DNA from: Candidatus Epulonipiscium sp.
GTDB taxonomy: Bacteria; Bacillota_A; Clostridia; Lachnospirales; Cellulosilyticaceae
DNA length: 39,947 bases
Direction of reading: 5' to 3'
Assembly (NCBI GenBank): GCA_012841565.1
Contig: DUUM01000145.1
Coordinates: forward strand, 1 to 39,947
The notes beneath the pieces were generated by a model, which was not told where the DNA came from, did not search any database, and worked only from the letters and a program-made list of their open reading frames with translations. Shown in pieces: positions 26,686 through 34,813 of the stretch. The translations under genes were made by a program, and so were the position numbers. Position 1 is the first letter of the stretch, and the number at the start of each line of letters is the position of its first letter.

Positions 26686-26780
26686 ATAAGGTTATTGCCG
26701 TATTACCAGGGAGGATATTCTAAGCTACATAATTTTTGATTAATCATCAAAGGTTACTACGCTGAAGATATCCTCCTTTT
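26686..26780 (+). repeat. Structured ~95-bp repeat, copy 1 (before vapBC)
   Basis: Begins ATAAGGTTATT (26686-26696). The outer stem GGAGGATAT (26710-26718) pairs with ATATCCTCC (26768-26776), followed by T4. Inside are AGC/GCT and a TTTGAT/ATCAAA hairpin. The 3' core GGTTACTACGCTGAAGATAT (26752-26771) is 16/20 identical to copy 2. It lies just after S-layer-like gene 1 and may also serve as its terminator. An additional hairpin TGGTAATA/TATTACCA (26676-26683, 26701-26708) overlaps the start. Confidence 0.65.
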
Positions 26781-26796
26781 ATTCGTCTAAATAAGG

Positions 26797-26837
26797 TTTT
26801 AAATATATATCAAATAGGGTATACTTATAGATAAGTA
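26797..26837 (+). promoter_or_regulatory. vapBC promoter with overlapping operator palindrome
   Basis: TATACT (26820-26825) is a -10 box, with a weak TTTTAA (26797-26802) at -35 spacing. TACTTAT-AG-ATAAGTA (26822-26837) is a perfect 7-bp-arm palindrome covering the -10 box. Toxin-antitoxin operons are normally autorepressed through such sites. Confidence 0.5.
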
Positions 26838-26873
26838 AGGAAACCTTATATAATTAGAAAAGGAAGTGAGATA

Positions 26874-27122
26874 ATGGAGTTTGTTAGGACTATTATAAAT
26901 AGTGAAGAATTGACAGGCATTATTGATATTCCAGAGTCATTAAAATATAAGCTAGTAGAAATATTAATATTACCGTGTGAAGATAAAAGCAAGCAAATGC
27001 CAATATATGAAACATCTAAAAAAGCAAGGGGAATTCTTGCTAGTTACAAAAATTTGGATTTAATACAAGAAGAAGAAAAAGCGTTTGAAAAGGCAATGGT
27101 AAGCAAACATGATAATAGTTGA
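26874..27122 (+). CDS. VapB-like antitoxin
   Basis: An 82-residue acidic protein. The N-terminal half (RTIINSEELTGIIDIPESL) looks like a small DNA-binding beta region. The C-terminal half, ARGILASYKNLDLIQEEEKA followed by FEKAM, is the pattern of antitoxins that wrap a PIN toxin. It starts after GGAAGTGAG, and its 3' end overlaps the toxin start by 14 bases. It should neutralise the toxin and repress the operon. Identification rests mainly on the partner and on the tail motif. Confidence 0.75.
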   Translation: MEFVRTIINSEELTGIIDIPESLKYKLVEILILPCEDKSKQMPIYETSKKARGILASYKNLDLIQEEEKAFEKAMVSKHDNS

Positions 27123-27483
27123 TGCAAATGTAATATTAAGATACTTACTTCAGGATATAGAGGAGTTATTTGGGAAAGCAGTTAAAGTAATTGAGGATGA
27201 AGATATTTATATACCTAATGAAGTAATGGCTGAGGTAGTGTATGTCCTTGAAAAAGTGTATAAAGTAGACAGGGAAGATATAGAAAAGACACTTATGAGT
27301 CTGATTAGCTATACTAATATTAAAGTAGATAATAAAGATTTGATAAAAACAGCTTTGCAATTATTTTCAGTTAGAAGATTAGACTTTGTAGATACTTTGC
27401 TGTTTGCATATAACAAGGTGGAAGATTACGAAGTTATCACATTCGACAGAAAGCTAAACAAAGTAATTGAGCGTAATAAATAA
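27109..27483 (+). CDS. PIN-domain ribonuclease toxin (VapC-like)
   Basis: A 124-residue PIN domain. The four acidic metal-binding positions are present: Asp5 (VDANVILRYLL), Glu42 (MAEVVYVLE), Asp95 (LDFVDTLLFA) and Asp113 (ITFDRKL). VapC toxins cut tRNA or rRNA. The frame is complete, and translation is probably coupled to the antitoxin because no separate ribosome-binding site is seen. The pair is inserted between two S-layer-like paralogs. The stop codon lies inside the 5' end of repeat copy 2. Confidence 0.88.
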   Translation: MIIVDANVILRYLLQDIEELFGKAVKVIEDEDIYIPNEVMAEVVYVLEKVYKVDREDIEKTLMSLISYTNIKVDNKDLIKTALQLFSVRRLDFVDTLLFAYNKVEDYEVITFDRKLNKVIERNK

Positions 27484-27577
27484 GGTTATTTCCAATAATT
27501 CAGGCAGGTATGTCACCAGCTCTGTAGCCCTTAAACATTAAAGGGTTGCTAAGCCGATGATATGCCTGCTTTATTTT
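27480..27577 (+). repeat. Structured ~95-bp repeat, copy 2 (after vapBC)
   Basis: Begins ATAAGGTTATT (27480-27490), containing the vapC stop codon. The outer stem GCAGGTATGTC (27504-27514) pairs with GATATGCCTGC (27559-27569) with two wobbles and is followed by a T-rich run. Inside are GCT/AGC and CCCTT/AAGGG. The 3' core GGTTGCTAAGCCGATGATAT starts at 27544. Both the offset from repeat start to stem (24 bases) and the total length match copy 1. The second stem pair is C-G here and G-C in copy 1, a compensatory change. Confidence 0.65.
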
Positions 27578-27626
27578 GAATTACAGTATAAATTACAAGA
27601 ATGTAATATAGTACTTTGCCAATTTA

Positions 27627-27635
27627 TGCTATAAT
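27627..27635 (+). promoter_or_regulatory. Extended -10 promoter of S-layer-like gene 2
   Basis: TGC-TATAAT (27627-27635) is an extended -10 box; no good -35 box is at 17 bases. The leader to ATG 27728 is about 86 bases. Confidence 0.55.
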
Positions 27636-27727
27636 ATGTCATAAGGGGATAGGCCTCTTAGGAAATAAAGTTACAATGAGTATCTAAATGAGAATGAAAA
27701 GATAACCATAATAAGGAGGAAACGAAT

Positions 27728-29842
27728 ATGAAATTACGTCAAAAATATGCAGCAGTAATAGCAGCAGCAATGATAGCGGCATCAGTCCCTACATTTGCAG
27801 CATCAACCAACGGGGTGAGTAAGTTTGTCACAGTAGCTAAAGATGCCACATTGGAAGGACTACTAGCTCCTCACTTTAAACTTGAACTTGAAGATAAACT
27901 AGATGCAGGTGATACATTCTATCTTCACTTAGAAAATGCTGAGTGGGTAAAAGATGTTGAAAAGAAATTAAGCAACGATGAAAACTTTACATTTATCCGT
28001 GAGAGTAAAACGGAATTAAGGGTAAAGGCAACTAAAAATATACGTGCAAGCAAAACAGCACACCAAATTCCACTCTTTACAGTAGCCACAGGTGGTGAGG
28101 CCACACTAGTAGTGGAATCTAATGGCACAGCAGTTACAAATGGAAAATATGCCTTTGCAGTAACAGAAGGCACAAAAGGTAAAGTAACAGTAGGAGCACT
28201 TAAAGGATTTGCAGAATCAGGAGAGATTTCTACCATTACAATTGAAGAACCATACATCGGAGCATTCAAGAGTGATAAGGATCAGTTCCTAAAACTCGAA
28301 GTAAAAAGCAAAGGGATTGAGTTAAACTACAATAAGGGTGAAGTCCTTAAAGATGTATTAGTTGGAACTAAATCTCATAGAGATGCAAAATTCTCAGGAA
28401 CCGTCCTAGATGCAACGACTATTGAAATCAAAATTCCTAAAAACAGCCTAGCAGCTACCCAAAGAGGAGAGCTTGAGCTAACAGGGATTCAAATGAAAGC
28501 CACTAAAGACACACCTTACGGTGAGGTTACAGTAGCTCTTAAAGGAGACTTCGTAGAAGACACAACATTAGTTGTGGCAAATCATAGCGACTACGGCGCA
28601 GAAATAAGCATAGCGAAAGAATATGCAGCAGTAGCAGGCCAAAAGTTAAAAGACATTGAGTTTACTTTAACTGAAACTGTTCCTAATTCCATACAAGGCA
28701 CAAGAGAAACTGAATTTACCTTCCCAGAGGGAGTTACCATTGATACAGTTGTCATTAGTAAGTCTGAAGGAACTCAAAAAGGTAAAGCAGCACCTGTTGT
28801 AACGATTAATCAAGACAAAAATAAAAACACCAATGAATTTAGAGTTTCTTCTATAATAGGGGACCCAGGTAAAAGTGTTTCGATAACATTTAAAGCAACC
28901 CTTGAGATACCAATAACTTTTAACAAGGATATTGTGCTACTCATGGGCGGCGCATCTCTTCAAAAAGAAAAAGAAGTCCTTGTGGCTAAAGTAGAAACAC
29001 CAGTGGCTGTTCAAGTAACACCAGCAAGAGTTAAAGTAGGACTTGCCAACCAAACAGGCGGAGCCGTTACTTTAACAGAAACAAAAGCAGGTAACATGGC
29101 TAAAGGCAAGATTTTCCTTGCACTTGAGGAATCTACTATGCGATATAGTAAAGCGCCTACAGTTGAAGTAACTAAAGGAGACCTTAGAGTAGATGGCGCA
29201 GAAGTCGTAGCAGGTGGAATTGAAGTTACAATTACCAATGCAAGTAGAGAAGCTTCAACACTTGTAATAAGCGGCGGAGAAATTACAGTCGATAGAACAG
29301 TGCCAGATGGTAGCTTTTATGTACAGGTAGGTGGGCCAGCTCTTTCTACTTTCTCAGCAGATACATTATGGAACCAAGCAGAGGCAAAACACAATGATAT
29401 TGATGCAGTTATAGAAGCAGGCTTTATTACTGTCGGTAATATAGATGCAGAAGAGCCTACTAAAGCAATTAACACAGCATCATTTAAAATAGGCCAAGCA
29501 ACTTATACAGTGAATGGTGTAGAAATAGCAATGGATGCGGTTCCATATATCTCAAACTCAAAAACAATGCTACCAGTTCGTTATGTAGCTGATGCCCTAG
29601 GCATCGACCCATCACAAATCGTTTGGGACTCAGGAACTAAAACAGTAACAGTCCTTGCGGACAAAGTAATACAAATCGAATTAGGCAAAAAAGAAATGAT
29701 TGTAGACCAAGTCGTATTACCAATGGCAACACAAGCAGAAATGCAAAATAACCGTGTGTTTGTTCCAGTAGCAGAGATTGCAACAGCGCTCGGAGCAGAA
29801 ATAAATTGGGACAGCGCGAACAAAATAGCCACATTTAACTAA
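27728..29842 (+). CDS. S-layer-like secreted protein 2 with C-terminal stalk domain
   Basis: A 704-residue paralog of S-layer-like protein 1, collinear over its whole length: signal peptide (MKLRQKYAAVIAAAMIA...TFAAS), shared segments such as ITIEEPYIGAFK, AVAGQKLKDIEFTL and FPEGVTIDTV, and the C-terminal stalk domain (about 587-704: MLPVRYVADALGIDPSQIVW, VFVPVAEIATALGAEINWD). Similarity is clear, but substitutions are spread everywhere, so this is not a recent duplication. It has its own promoter and AAGGAGGAAAC ribosome-binding site. No SLH repeats. It probably forms or modifies the surface array. Confidence 0.85.
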   Translation: MKLRQKYAAVIAAAMIAASVPTFAASTNGVSKFVTVAKDATLEGLLAPHFKLELEDKLDAGDTFYLHLENAEWVKDVEKKLSNDENFTFIRESKTELRVKATKNIRASKTAHQIPLFTVATGGEATLVVESNGTAVTNGKYAFAVTEGTKGKVTVGALKGFAESGEISTITIEEPYIGAFKSDKDQFLKLEVKSKGIELNYNKGEVLKDVLVGTKSHRDAKFSGTVLDATTIEIKIPKNSLAATQRGELELTGIQMKATKDTPYGEVTVALKGDFVEDTTLVVANHSDYGAEISIAKEYAAVAGQKLKDIEFTLTETVPNSIQGTRETEFTFPEGVTIDTVVISKSEGTQKGKAAPVVTINQDKNKNTNEFRVSSIIGDPGKSVSITFKATLEIPITFNKDIVLLMGGASLQKEKEVLVAKVETPVAVQVTPARVKVGLANQTGGAVTLTETKAGNMAKGKIFLALEESTMRYSKAPTVEVTKGDLRVDGAEVVAGGIEVTITNASREASTLVISGGEITVDRTVPDGSFYVQVGGPALSTFSADTLWNQAEAKHNDIDAVIEAGFITVGNIDAEEPTKAINTASFKIGQATYTVNGVEIAMDAVPYISNSKTMLPVRYVADALGIDPSQIVWDSGTKTVTVLADKVIQIELGKKEMIVDQVVLPMATQAEMQNNRVFVPVAEIATALGAEINWDSANKIATFN

Positions 29843-29911
29843 GTTAAACCGGCCCTTTTGTTTCAATTGTTGCTCTAACATTACAAAACTATTACAAATG
29901 GGCCAATACCA

Positions 29912-29941
29912 TTGACGAGAATAAATTACCAATGCTATAAT
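29912..29941 (+). promoter_or_regulatory. Sigma-A promoter of S-layer-like gene 3
   Basis: TTGACG (29912-29917), an 18-base spacer ending in TGC, and TATAAT (29936-29941): a near-consensus promoter with extended -10. Upstream, GGCCC...GGGCC arms (near 29853 and 29900) could end the previous transcript, but no T-run follows. Confidence 0.75.
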
Positions 29942-30011
29942 CAAATAGAAAACGGGATATGAATAATATTCCAATATGTACTTAGTACAAAATATGAGGA
30001 GGAGAAAGAAT

Positions 30012-32708
30012 ATGAAAATGCGTAAAAAATTAGCAGCATTATTAGCAGCGGCAATGATCGCTTCAGTAATGCCAATGTCAGTATTTGCTGACTCAACAAA
30101 CAGAGTTGACAAAGTAGTAACAGTGGAGAAGGATAAGAACATTGGGGGAACATATGCTCCAGAATTAAAAGTTACAATGAAGGATAAGCTTACACCAGGT
30201 TTATCATTTTACTTGGAGTTAACGGGTGCAGAATGGGCGCCAATGTCCACCGATGAGGTGACAATAGTTACAACAGCTACAACAGCAGGTGGTATAAGTT
30301 TTACTCCTCCTACTGAAACTTGGGTTAACAGTAATAATGCGTTAGTTGGAAAATTAGGAGCAGCATTTGTAGGTCAAACTATTACTGATAGTCCTGAAGA
30401 TGTTAGACTTCGAAATGCGGCTATAGCAGAAGCTACAAAAGTAGCTGAAAAGAAAGGTAAAGAAGCAAATGTAGATGCTACTTACACTGAAAAAGCATCA
30501 TATAACAGACCAGTAAAAGCAGTAACATTTACTTTGCCAGCAAAAGTAGGTACAAGTGCAACATTTGAAGCTTACAGAGAAAATGATAAAACGATGGCGA
30601 TAAAATTAGTAACTGGTACATTCGGTGCAGAGGATGAGTTTAAATTCCCACTTCTTGCTAAAGTTACAGGTTCAGAAGCAATCGTTAATGTTAGAAAGCA
30701 CGATACAGAAGTAAGTAATAGTGAGCATGTATTTGCAGTATCAGATGCAGCAAAAGCAAAAGTAGTTGTAGGAAGTGTTCCAAACTTCTACAGAACTACT
30801 TCAATTGCAGACATCACAATTGAAGAATTATATGCAAACGCTGTAAATGAAGTAAAAGATGGAGAAAGATGGTTTACTCTTGAATTAAGAGATACAGATT
30901 TTACATTTGCTGTTCCTGGTAAGGACGCAAAACTTGTAGGTGAAAGAGCTTACAGAGAAATAGAGTTTAAATTAGATACAAACTATCCAGGCATAGGTAG
31001 TACAGATACTCCTATATGGGAGTTAAGTAACGATAAAACAAGGTTAGGAATTAGAATACCAAAAGTAACTGGAGTACAACGTGAAAGAGGTAACTTCGTT
31101 CTTAAAGGTATAGAAGTTATAGCAGCTAGAGACGCTAGAAATGGTGAAGTTAAAGCAGTTATCGACAGTAAGGAGCTTTTCGGAAAAGAAACTATTACAA
31201 TCGCTAACCGTGGAGACTACAAAACAAAACTTGATGTACCAAAAGACTGGAAATATGAAGTAGTTGCAGGTAAGGAAAAAGAAGTTAAATTCATCTTAAG
31301 TGAAGAATTAGCAAACTCTTTAGTAGGAAGAAGACCAGTTACATTTACATTTGATCAAGGTGTTAAAATCAAGACAGATGTAAGCGCAAGTTCAAAAGAT
31401 TGGACAAAAGACAAAGCAGATTATATCCTATGGGGTGGAAGTGAATCAGAGCTAAACAAATTAATTGATGCTGTAGATAAGGCAGTAGATCCAACAACAT
31501 TAGCTAAAGCTCAAGCAGCATTATATAAACATGTATATAGATATGACAATGTAGTAACTGGCAGACCAGGGGAAACAGAAATAAGTGTAAATAAAGATAT
31601 TATATCTGTTAAAGGTGACGATGTTACAGATAAAGGTGATTGGAGTACGGAATTAAACCGTGTTCATATTGCAAAAGACAGACAATCATTTACAGTAGAT
31701 TTCTTTGAAGTTATTCAAGATAAAGCTGGGAAATATACTTTTACAACAACACTTTTAGTTCCGGCTAGCGTTACAGGCGACATTAAGGTAGCAGTTGCAG
31801 GTAGTGGCGTTACAGAAGAGGAAATCGTAATTCTTAAAGCAGAAGCTCCTGTAACAGTAGACACTGCTGGAATGGATGTTAAGGTTGGACTTAAAGAAAT
31901 TGAAACAACAGGTAAGATTACAATTAAAGAAACAGCTAAAGAAAGAATTGCTCAAGGTAAAGATATCGTTCTTGATATAGCTGATCAGGATTATGGTCTT
32001 AAGATCAAATCATTTAAAGCAACTGTAGTTGCAGGTGACCTTGTACTTGCAGATAGAAAAGTAACTGATGTTGGTGGACTTGAAGTTAAACGTGTAAGTA
32101 CAGAGCCATCAACAATTGAAATTACAGATATTGTAATGTCAACAGACCGTACAGTTCCAGAAGGAAAATATGATTTCTTAATTGGTGGTAGTGCAATCTC
32201 AAGTATTACAGGAAGAAGAGAATTCGCTAAGAATGATCACTTTGAAATAGATCCTGTAGTAGTAGTTAAAGATTTCATCAACATTACAACAAAGAACACT
32301 GAAGACATCTCAGGAAATGCAAATACTGCAGAAGTTAAATTTACAATTGGTACTGGTAAATACCTTGTAAACGGTGAAGAAAAAACTATGGATGCACCTG
32401 CATACAATAAAAATGGAAACACAATGGTACCAGTTCGCTACGTAGCGAAGGCACTAGGTGTTACAGAAGACAAAATTACTTGGAATGGTGCAACTCAAAC
32501 TGCAACAATTATTGCAGACAAAGTAGTTCAAGTTAAAATTGGAAGCAAAGATATGAACATCAATGGTGTAAGTGTACCAATGGATGTATCAGCTGAGCTT
32601 ACAGACACAAGAACTTATGTTCCAATGGGCGCTATTGCAAGAGCTCTTGGCGTAACAGTTGAGTGGGATAACACAAACAAAACAGCAACATTTAACCCAG
32701 CTAAATAA
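30012..32708 (+). CDS. S-layer-like secreted protein 3, enlarged, with C-terminal stalk domain
   Basis: An 898-residue paralog of proteins 1 and 2. ATG 30012 is chosen because GAGGAGGAGA lies before it and a signal peptide (MKMRKKLAALLAAAMIA...SVFADS) follows; the in-frame ATG 29976 would spoil the signal. Shared landmarks are VVAGKEKEVKFILSE and the stalk domain (about 771-898: YLVNGEEKTMDAPAY, MVPVRYVAKALGV, TYVPMGAIARALGVTVEWD). Two extra segments, about 78-190 and 460-540, have no counterpart in the others; the second is helical (LIDAVDKAVDPTTLAKAQAA). The strong promoter and simple codon choice suggest it is a main surface protein. Confidence 0.87.
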   Translation: MKMRKKLAALLAAAMIASVMPMSVFADSTNRVDKVVTVEKDKNIGGTYAPELKVTMKDKLTPGLSFYLELTGAEWAPMSTDEVTIVTTATTAGGISFTPPTETWVNSNNALVGKLGAAFVGQTITDSPEDVRLRNAAIAEATKVAEKKGKEANVDATYTEKASYNRPVKAVTFTLPAKVGTSATFEAYRENDKTMAIKLVTGTFGAEDEFKFPLLAKVTGSEAIVNVRKHDTEVSNSEHVFAVSDAAKAKVVVGSVPNFYRTTSIADITIEELYANAVNEVKDGERWFTLELRDTDFTFAVPGKDAKLVGERAYREIEFKLDTNYPGIGSTDTPIWELSNDKTRLGIRIPKVTGVQRERGNFVLKGIEVIAARDARNGEVKAVIDSKELFGKETITIANRGDYKTKLDVPKDWKYEVVAGKEKEVKFILSEELANSLVGRRPVTFTFDQGVKIKTDVSASSKDWTKDKADYILWGGSESELNKLIDAVDKAVDPTTLAKAQAALYKHVYRYDNVVTGRPGETEISVNKDIISVKGDDVTDKGDWSTELNRVHIAKDRQSFTVDFFEVIQDKAGKYTFTTTLLVPASVTGDIKVAVAGSGVTEEEIVILKAEAPVTVDTAGMDVKVGLKEIETTGKITIKETAKERIAQGKDIVLDIADQDYGLKIKSFKATVVAGDLVLADRKVTDVGGLEVKRVSTEPSTIEITDIVMSTDRTVPEGKYDFLIGGSAISSITGRREFAKNDHFEIDPVVVVKDFINITTKNTEDISGNANTAEVKFTIGTGKYLVNGEEKTMDAPAYNKNGNTMVPVRYVAKALGVTEDKITWNGATQTATIIADKVVQVKIGSKDMNINGVSVPMDVSAELTDTRTYVPMGAIARALGVTVEWDNTNKTATFNPAK

Positions 32709-32720
32709 TTTTAGCGAGTT

Positions 32721-32751
32721 AAAACAGACTCCTTCGGGAGTCTGTTTTTTT
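32721..32751 (+). terminator. Intrinsic terminator of S-layer-like gene 3
   Basis: AAAACAGACTCC and GGAGTCTGTTTT form a 12-bp perfect stem with a TTCG loop, followed by T residues. A strong, compact terminator. Confidence 0.95.
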
Positions 32752-32784
32752 ATGTGATAGGAAAGTTTTGCTTTCCTATCACAT
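32752..32784. repeat. 14-bp perfect inverted repeat
   Basis: Arms 32752-32765 (ATGTGATAGGAAAG) and 32771-32784 with loop TTTTG. No T-run follows, and it stands between a complete terminator and the next palindrome, so it is not needed for termination. Confidence 0.8.
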
Positions 32785-32790
32785 GATACC

Positions 32791-32867
32791 GTGTCTGACA
32801 CATCCTTTCAGGGACTTTTGCAACCAAAGTTGTGTGTCCCTGAAAGGATGTGTCAGACACCTTTTTT
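32791..32867. repeat. 25-bp perfect inverted repeat with GTGTCTGACAC ends (REP-like)
   Basis: Arms 32791-32815 and 32836-32860 are perfect over 25 bp; the loop contains CAAC/GTTG. The outer ends are GTGTCTGACAC and GTGTCAGACAC, a short palindrome seen in REP-like repeats of Firmicutes genomes (established as a repeat type, from memory). Seven T residues follow, so it could also work as a terminator for transcripts from the left. Confidence 0.8.
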
Positions 32868-32903
32868 TGTTACATAAAGGTAATTCTGTTAGGCAACAAA
32901 ATG

Positions 32904-32912
32904 TGTTATAAT
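32904..32912 (+). promoter_or_regulatory. Extended -10 promoter of the glycan gene cluster
   Basis: TGT-TATAAT (32904-32912). A poor -35 box lies upstream. Leader to ATG 32945 is about 25 bases. Confidence 0.5.
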
Positions 32913-32944
32913 GACACTAAGAACCTATAAGAAAGAGTGATACA

Positions 32945-34798
32945 ATGAATCATCATACAGAATATGAAGGCAAGAGAAGTAAAGTGACCTGGCCACTAGC
33001 CATTATATTGGCGGTTGTTCCGCTAATTGTACGCCTAAGAGAACTAAAACTTCCCCAAGCTACAAAGCAGTTTTGGGACAATGGATCGGGGACCTATGCT
33101 GACTTTTTTAGTATTAACAAAGTTATAGTGCTAGGGATACTAACCTTAATAGGAGTCATATTCTTTATTAAAGAATACATAGAAGGTTCCCCTTATCGTC
33201 ATACAAAATTAGAAACAAAAACATGTAAAAACAAAATCGTATATAGCCTTTTGGGCATCTATACTTTTTTTGCAATCCTTTCTACAGTCATGGCGAAACA
33301 AGGGGAAAAGATAGTGGCACTTGTAGGTGTGCCAGGTCGGTACGAAGGGCTCATTACTATTTTATTTTATGTAGCCAGTATGATCTTAGCTATGTACGTG
33401 GCTCAAGAGTGGTGGAATATTAAGTCGATCTACAAGATATTTATCCTAGGGGCCTTTGTTTTAGGACTCATTGGCGTTGGACAGTTTTTAAAAGTAGACT
33501 TTTTCCAGTTAGATGGCGGTAAAGCTTTAATTTTACCAGCAAAGTACTTACACCTTGCCGATCAGATTAACTTTGCCTTTAATTCTAATGCTGCTTATAC
33601 AGTCTATGCAACATTATTTCACGCTAACTATGTAGGAAGTTATACGGCTATGCTAATGCCTATTAGTCTCGTGGCTATGGCATACACGTTTTTATATAAC
33701 AAAGATAAGGAAAAAAGATTTTACGCAACCATATTTGCCCTTACAATGATTATTACTTGGTTTGCCTGTCATTCTCGTGGTGGACTCGTTGGTGGTGGCT
33801 TTGCTCTTTTATTAATTTTAATATTATTATATCCTTATGTAATAAAAACCAAAGTGCACTTAAGTATAGTGAGTACTTTAATTGTAATAGTTGCTATTTT
33901 ATTTAATATAATCTCAGGTGGTACCATTGGGGCTCAATTAATCTCACTACCCAAAGAAGTTGGAAAGCTTTTGGCTTCTGATGTTTCTGAAGTAAAACAA
34001 ATAGAAGATATTAAACTAGAACAAAATGCTGTTGAAATTAGTTCTAACCTACCTTTTATTCGTATTGAAAAAGATGGAAATGATTATGTATTAAAAACGC
34101 AAGAAGGCGCGGTTATCCCTATTTCTGATATAGATGGCACAATCGTCCCTCAAGATACGGCTTACACAGGGATGCATATTTTAAAAACTTCTGCTGAAGG
34201 CTTTAGGGTTATGATTGCGAATCCTCAAATAGGAGCAACCTATCCACTAGACTTTACAGAAACAGATGCTGGCATGCGTATAATAGGGTCTAATGGAAAC
34301 TTGTTAACCATTGAACCCATTGAAAAATGGGGTTTTAGAGGAAAAGAACGGGTGGGAAGTTCAAGAGGCTATATATGGTCTCGTACCCTTCCTATGATGA
34401 AAGATACATGGTTAGTTGGGTATGGACCCGACACCTACTCACTTCATTTCCCCCAACATGATGTCATAGGGAAAATTAATGCCTATGATACAGCTAGAAT
34501 TAATGTGGATAAGCCACATAACTTATATTTACAAATCATAGTGTCTACTGGGTTCGTATCACTACTAGCATTTATTGGCTTATTTATAACCTACTTCATC
34601 CTATGGCTCAAACATATGAAAGCAACGCCTAAAGATGATATTCGTAGATGGATGAGTATGGGGATATTTGTAGCTATTTGTGGCTATTTGATAGCAGGTT
34701 TATTTAATGATAGTGTTGTGTCAGTTGCCCCAGTTTTTTGGGTGCTATGGGGACTGGGGATGGGCCTTACAGGTGTAGGACCTACAGCAGCAGAATAA
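32945..34798 (+). CDS. O-antigen ligase-like membrane protein (Wzy_C family)
   Basis: A 617-residue protein with about twelve hydrophobic segments. The core motif TWFACHSRGGLVGGGFALLL (about 277-296) and the later GYGPDTYSLHFPQHD are typical of O-antigen ligase/Wzy_C proteins, which transfer or polymerise polyprenyl-linked glycans at the outer membrane face. A large extracytoplasmic beta-rich loop lies between (about 340-475). In a Gram-positive cell such proteins act as glycan polymerases or as oligosaccharyltransferases onto proteins (for example S-layer glycosylation in Geobacillus). It is followed by a glycosyltransferase and the priming transferase, all between S-layer-like genes. The ribosome-binding site is weak. 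Confidence 0.8.
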   Translation: MNHHTEYEGKRSKVTWPLAIILAVVPLIVRLRELKLPQATKQFWDNGSGTYADFFSINKVIVLGILTLIGVIFFIKEYIEGSPYRHTKLETKTCKNKIVYSLLGIYTFFAILSTVMAKQGEKIVALVGVPGRYEGLITILFYVASMILAMYVAQEWWNIKSIYKIFILGAFVLGLIGVGQFLKVDFFQLDGGKALILPAKYLHLADQINFAFNSNAAYTVYATLFHANYVGSYTAMLMPISLVAMAYTFLYNKDKEKRFYATIFALTMIITWFACHSRGGLVGGGFALLLILILLYPYVIKTKVHLSIVSTLIVIVAILFNIISGGTIGAQLISLPKEVGKLLASDVSEVKQIEDIKLEQNAVEISSNLPFIRIEKDGNDYVLKTQEGAVIPISDIDGTIVPQDTAYTGMHILKTSAEGFRVMIANPQIGATYPLDFTETDAGMRIIGSNGNLLTIEPIEKWGFRGKERVGSSRGYIWSRTLPMMKDTWLVGYGPDTYSLHFPQHDVIGKINAYDTARINVDKPHNLYLQIIVSTGFVSLLAFIGLFITYFILWLKHMKATPKDDIRRWMSMGIFVAICGYLIAGLFNDSVVSVAPVFWVLWGLGMGLTGVGPTAAE

Positions 34799-34813
34799 AA
34801 AAGGACGTGTTTT

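Noticed and set aside
26762..26768. CTGAAGA resembling the hammerhead ribozyme core CUGANGA
   Set aside because: No GAAA box or cleavage-site UH in the right place, and copy 2 of the repeat has CCGATGA.
27504..27569. Cyclic-di-GMP (GEMM) riboswitch-like look of GGGTTGCTAAGCCGA
   Set aside because: The required CAAAGC-type segment and tetraloop-receptor layout are missing; it lies at the 3' end of vapC, not as a typical leader aptamer.
29717..30142. 141-residue - strand ORF spanning an S-layer gene end, promoter and next start
   Set aside because: Antisense across two real genes and a promoter; translation shows no domain.
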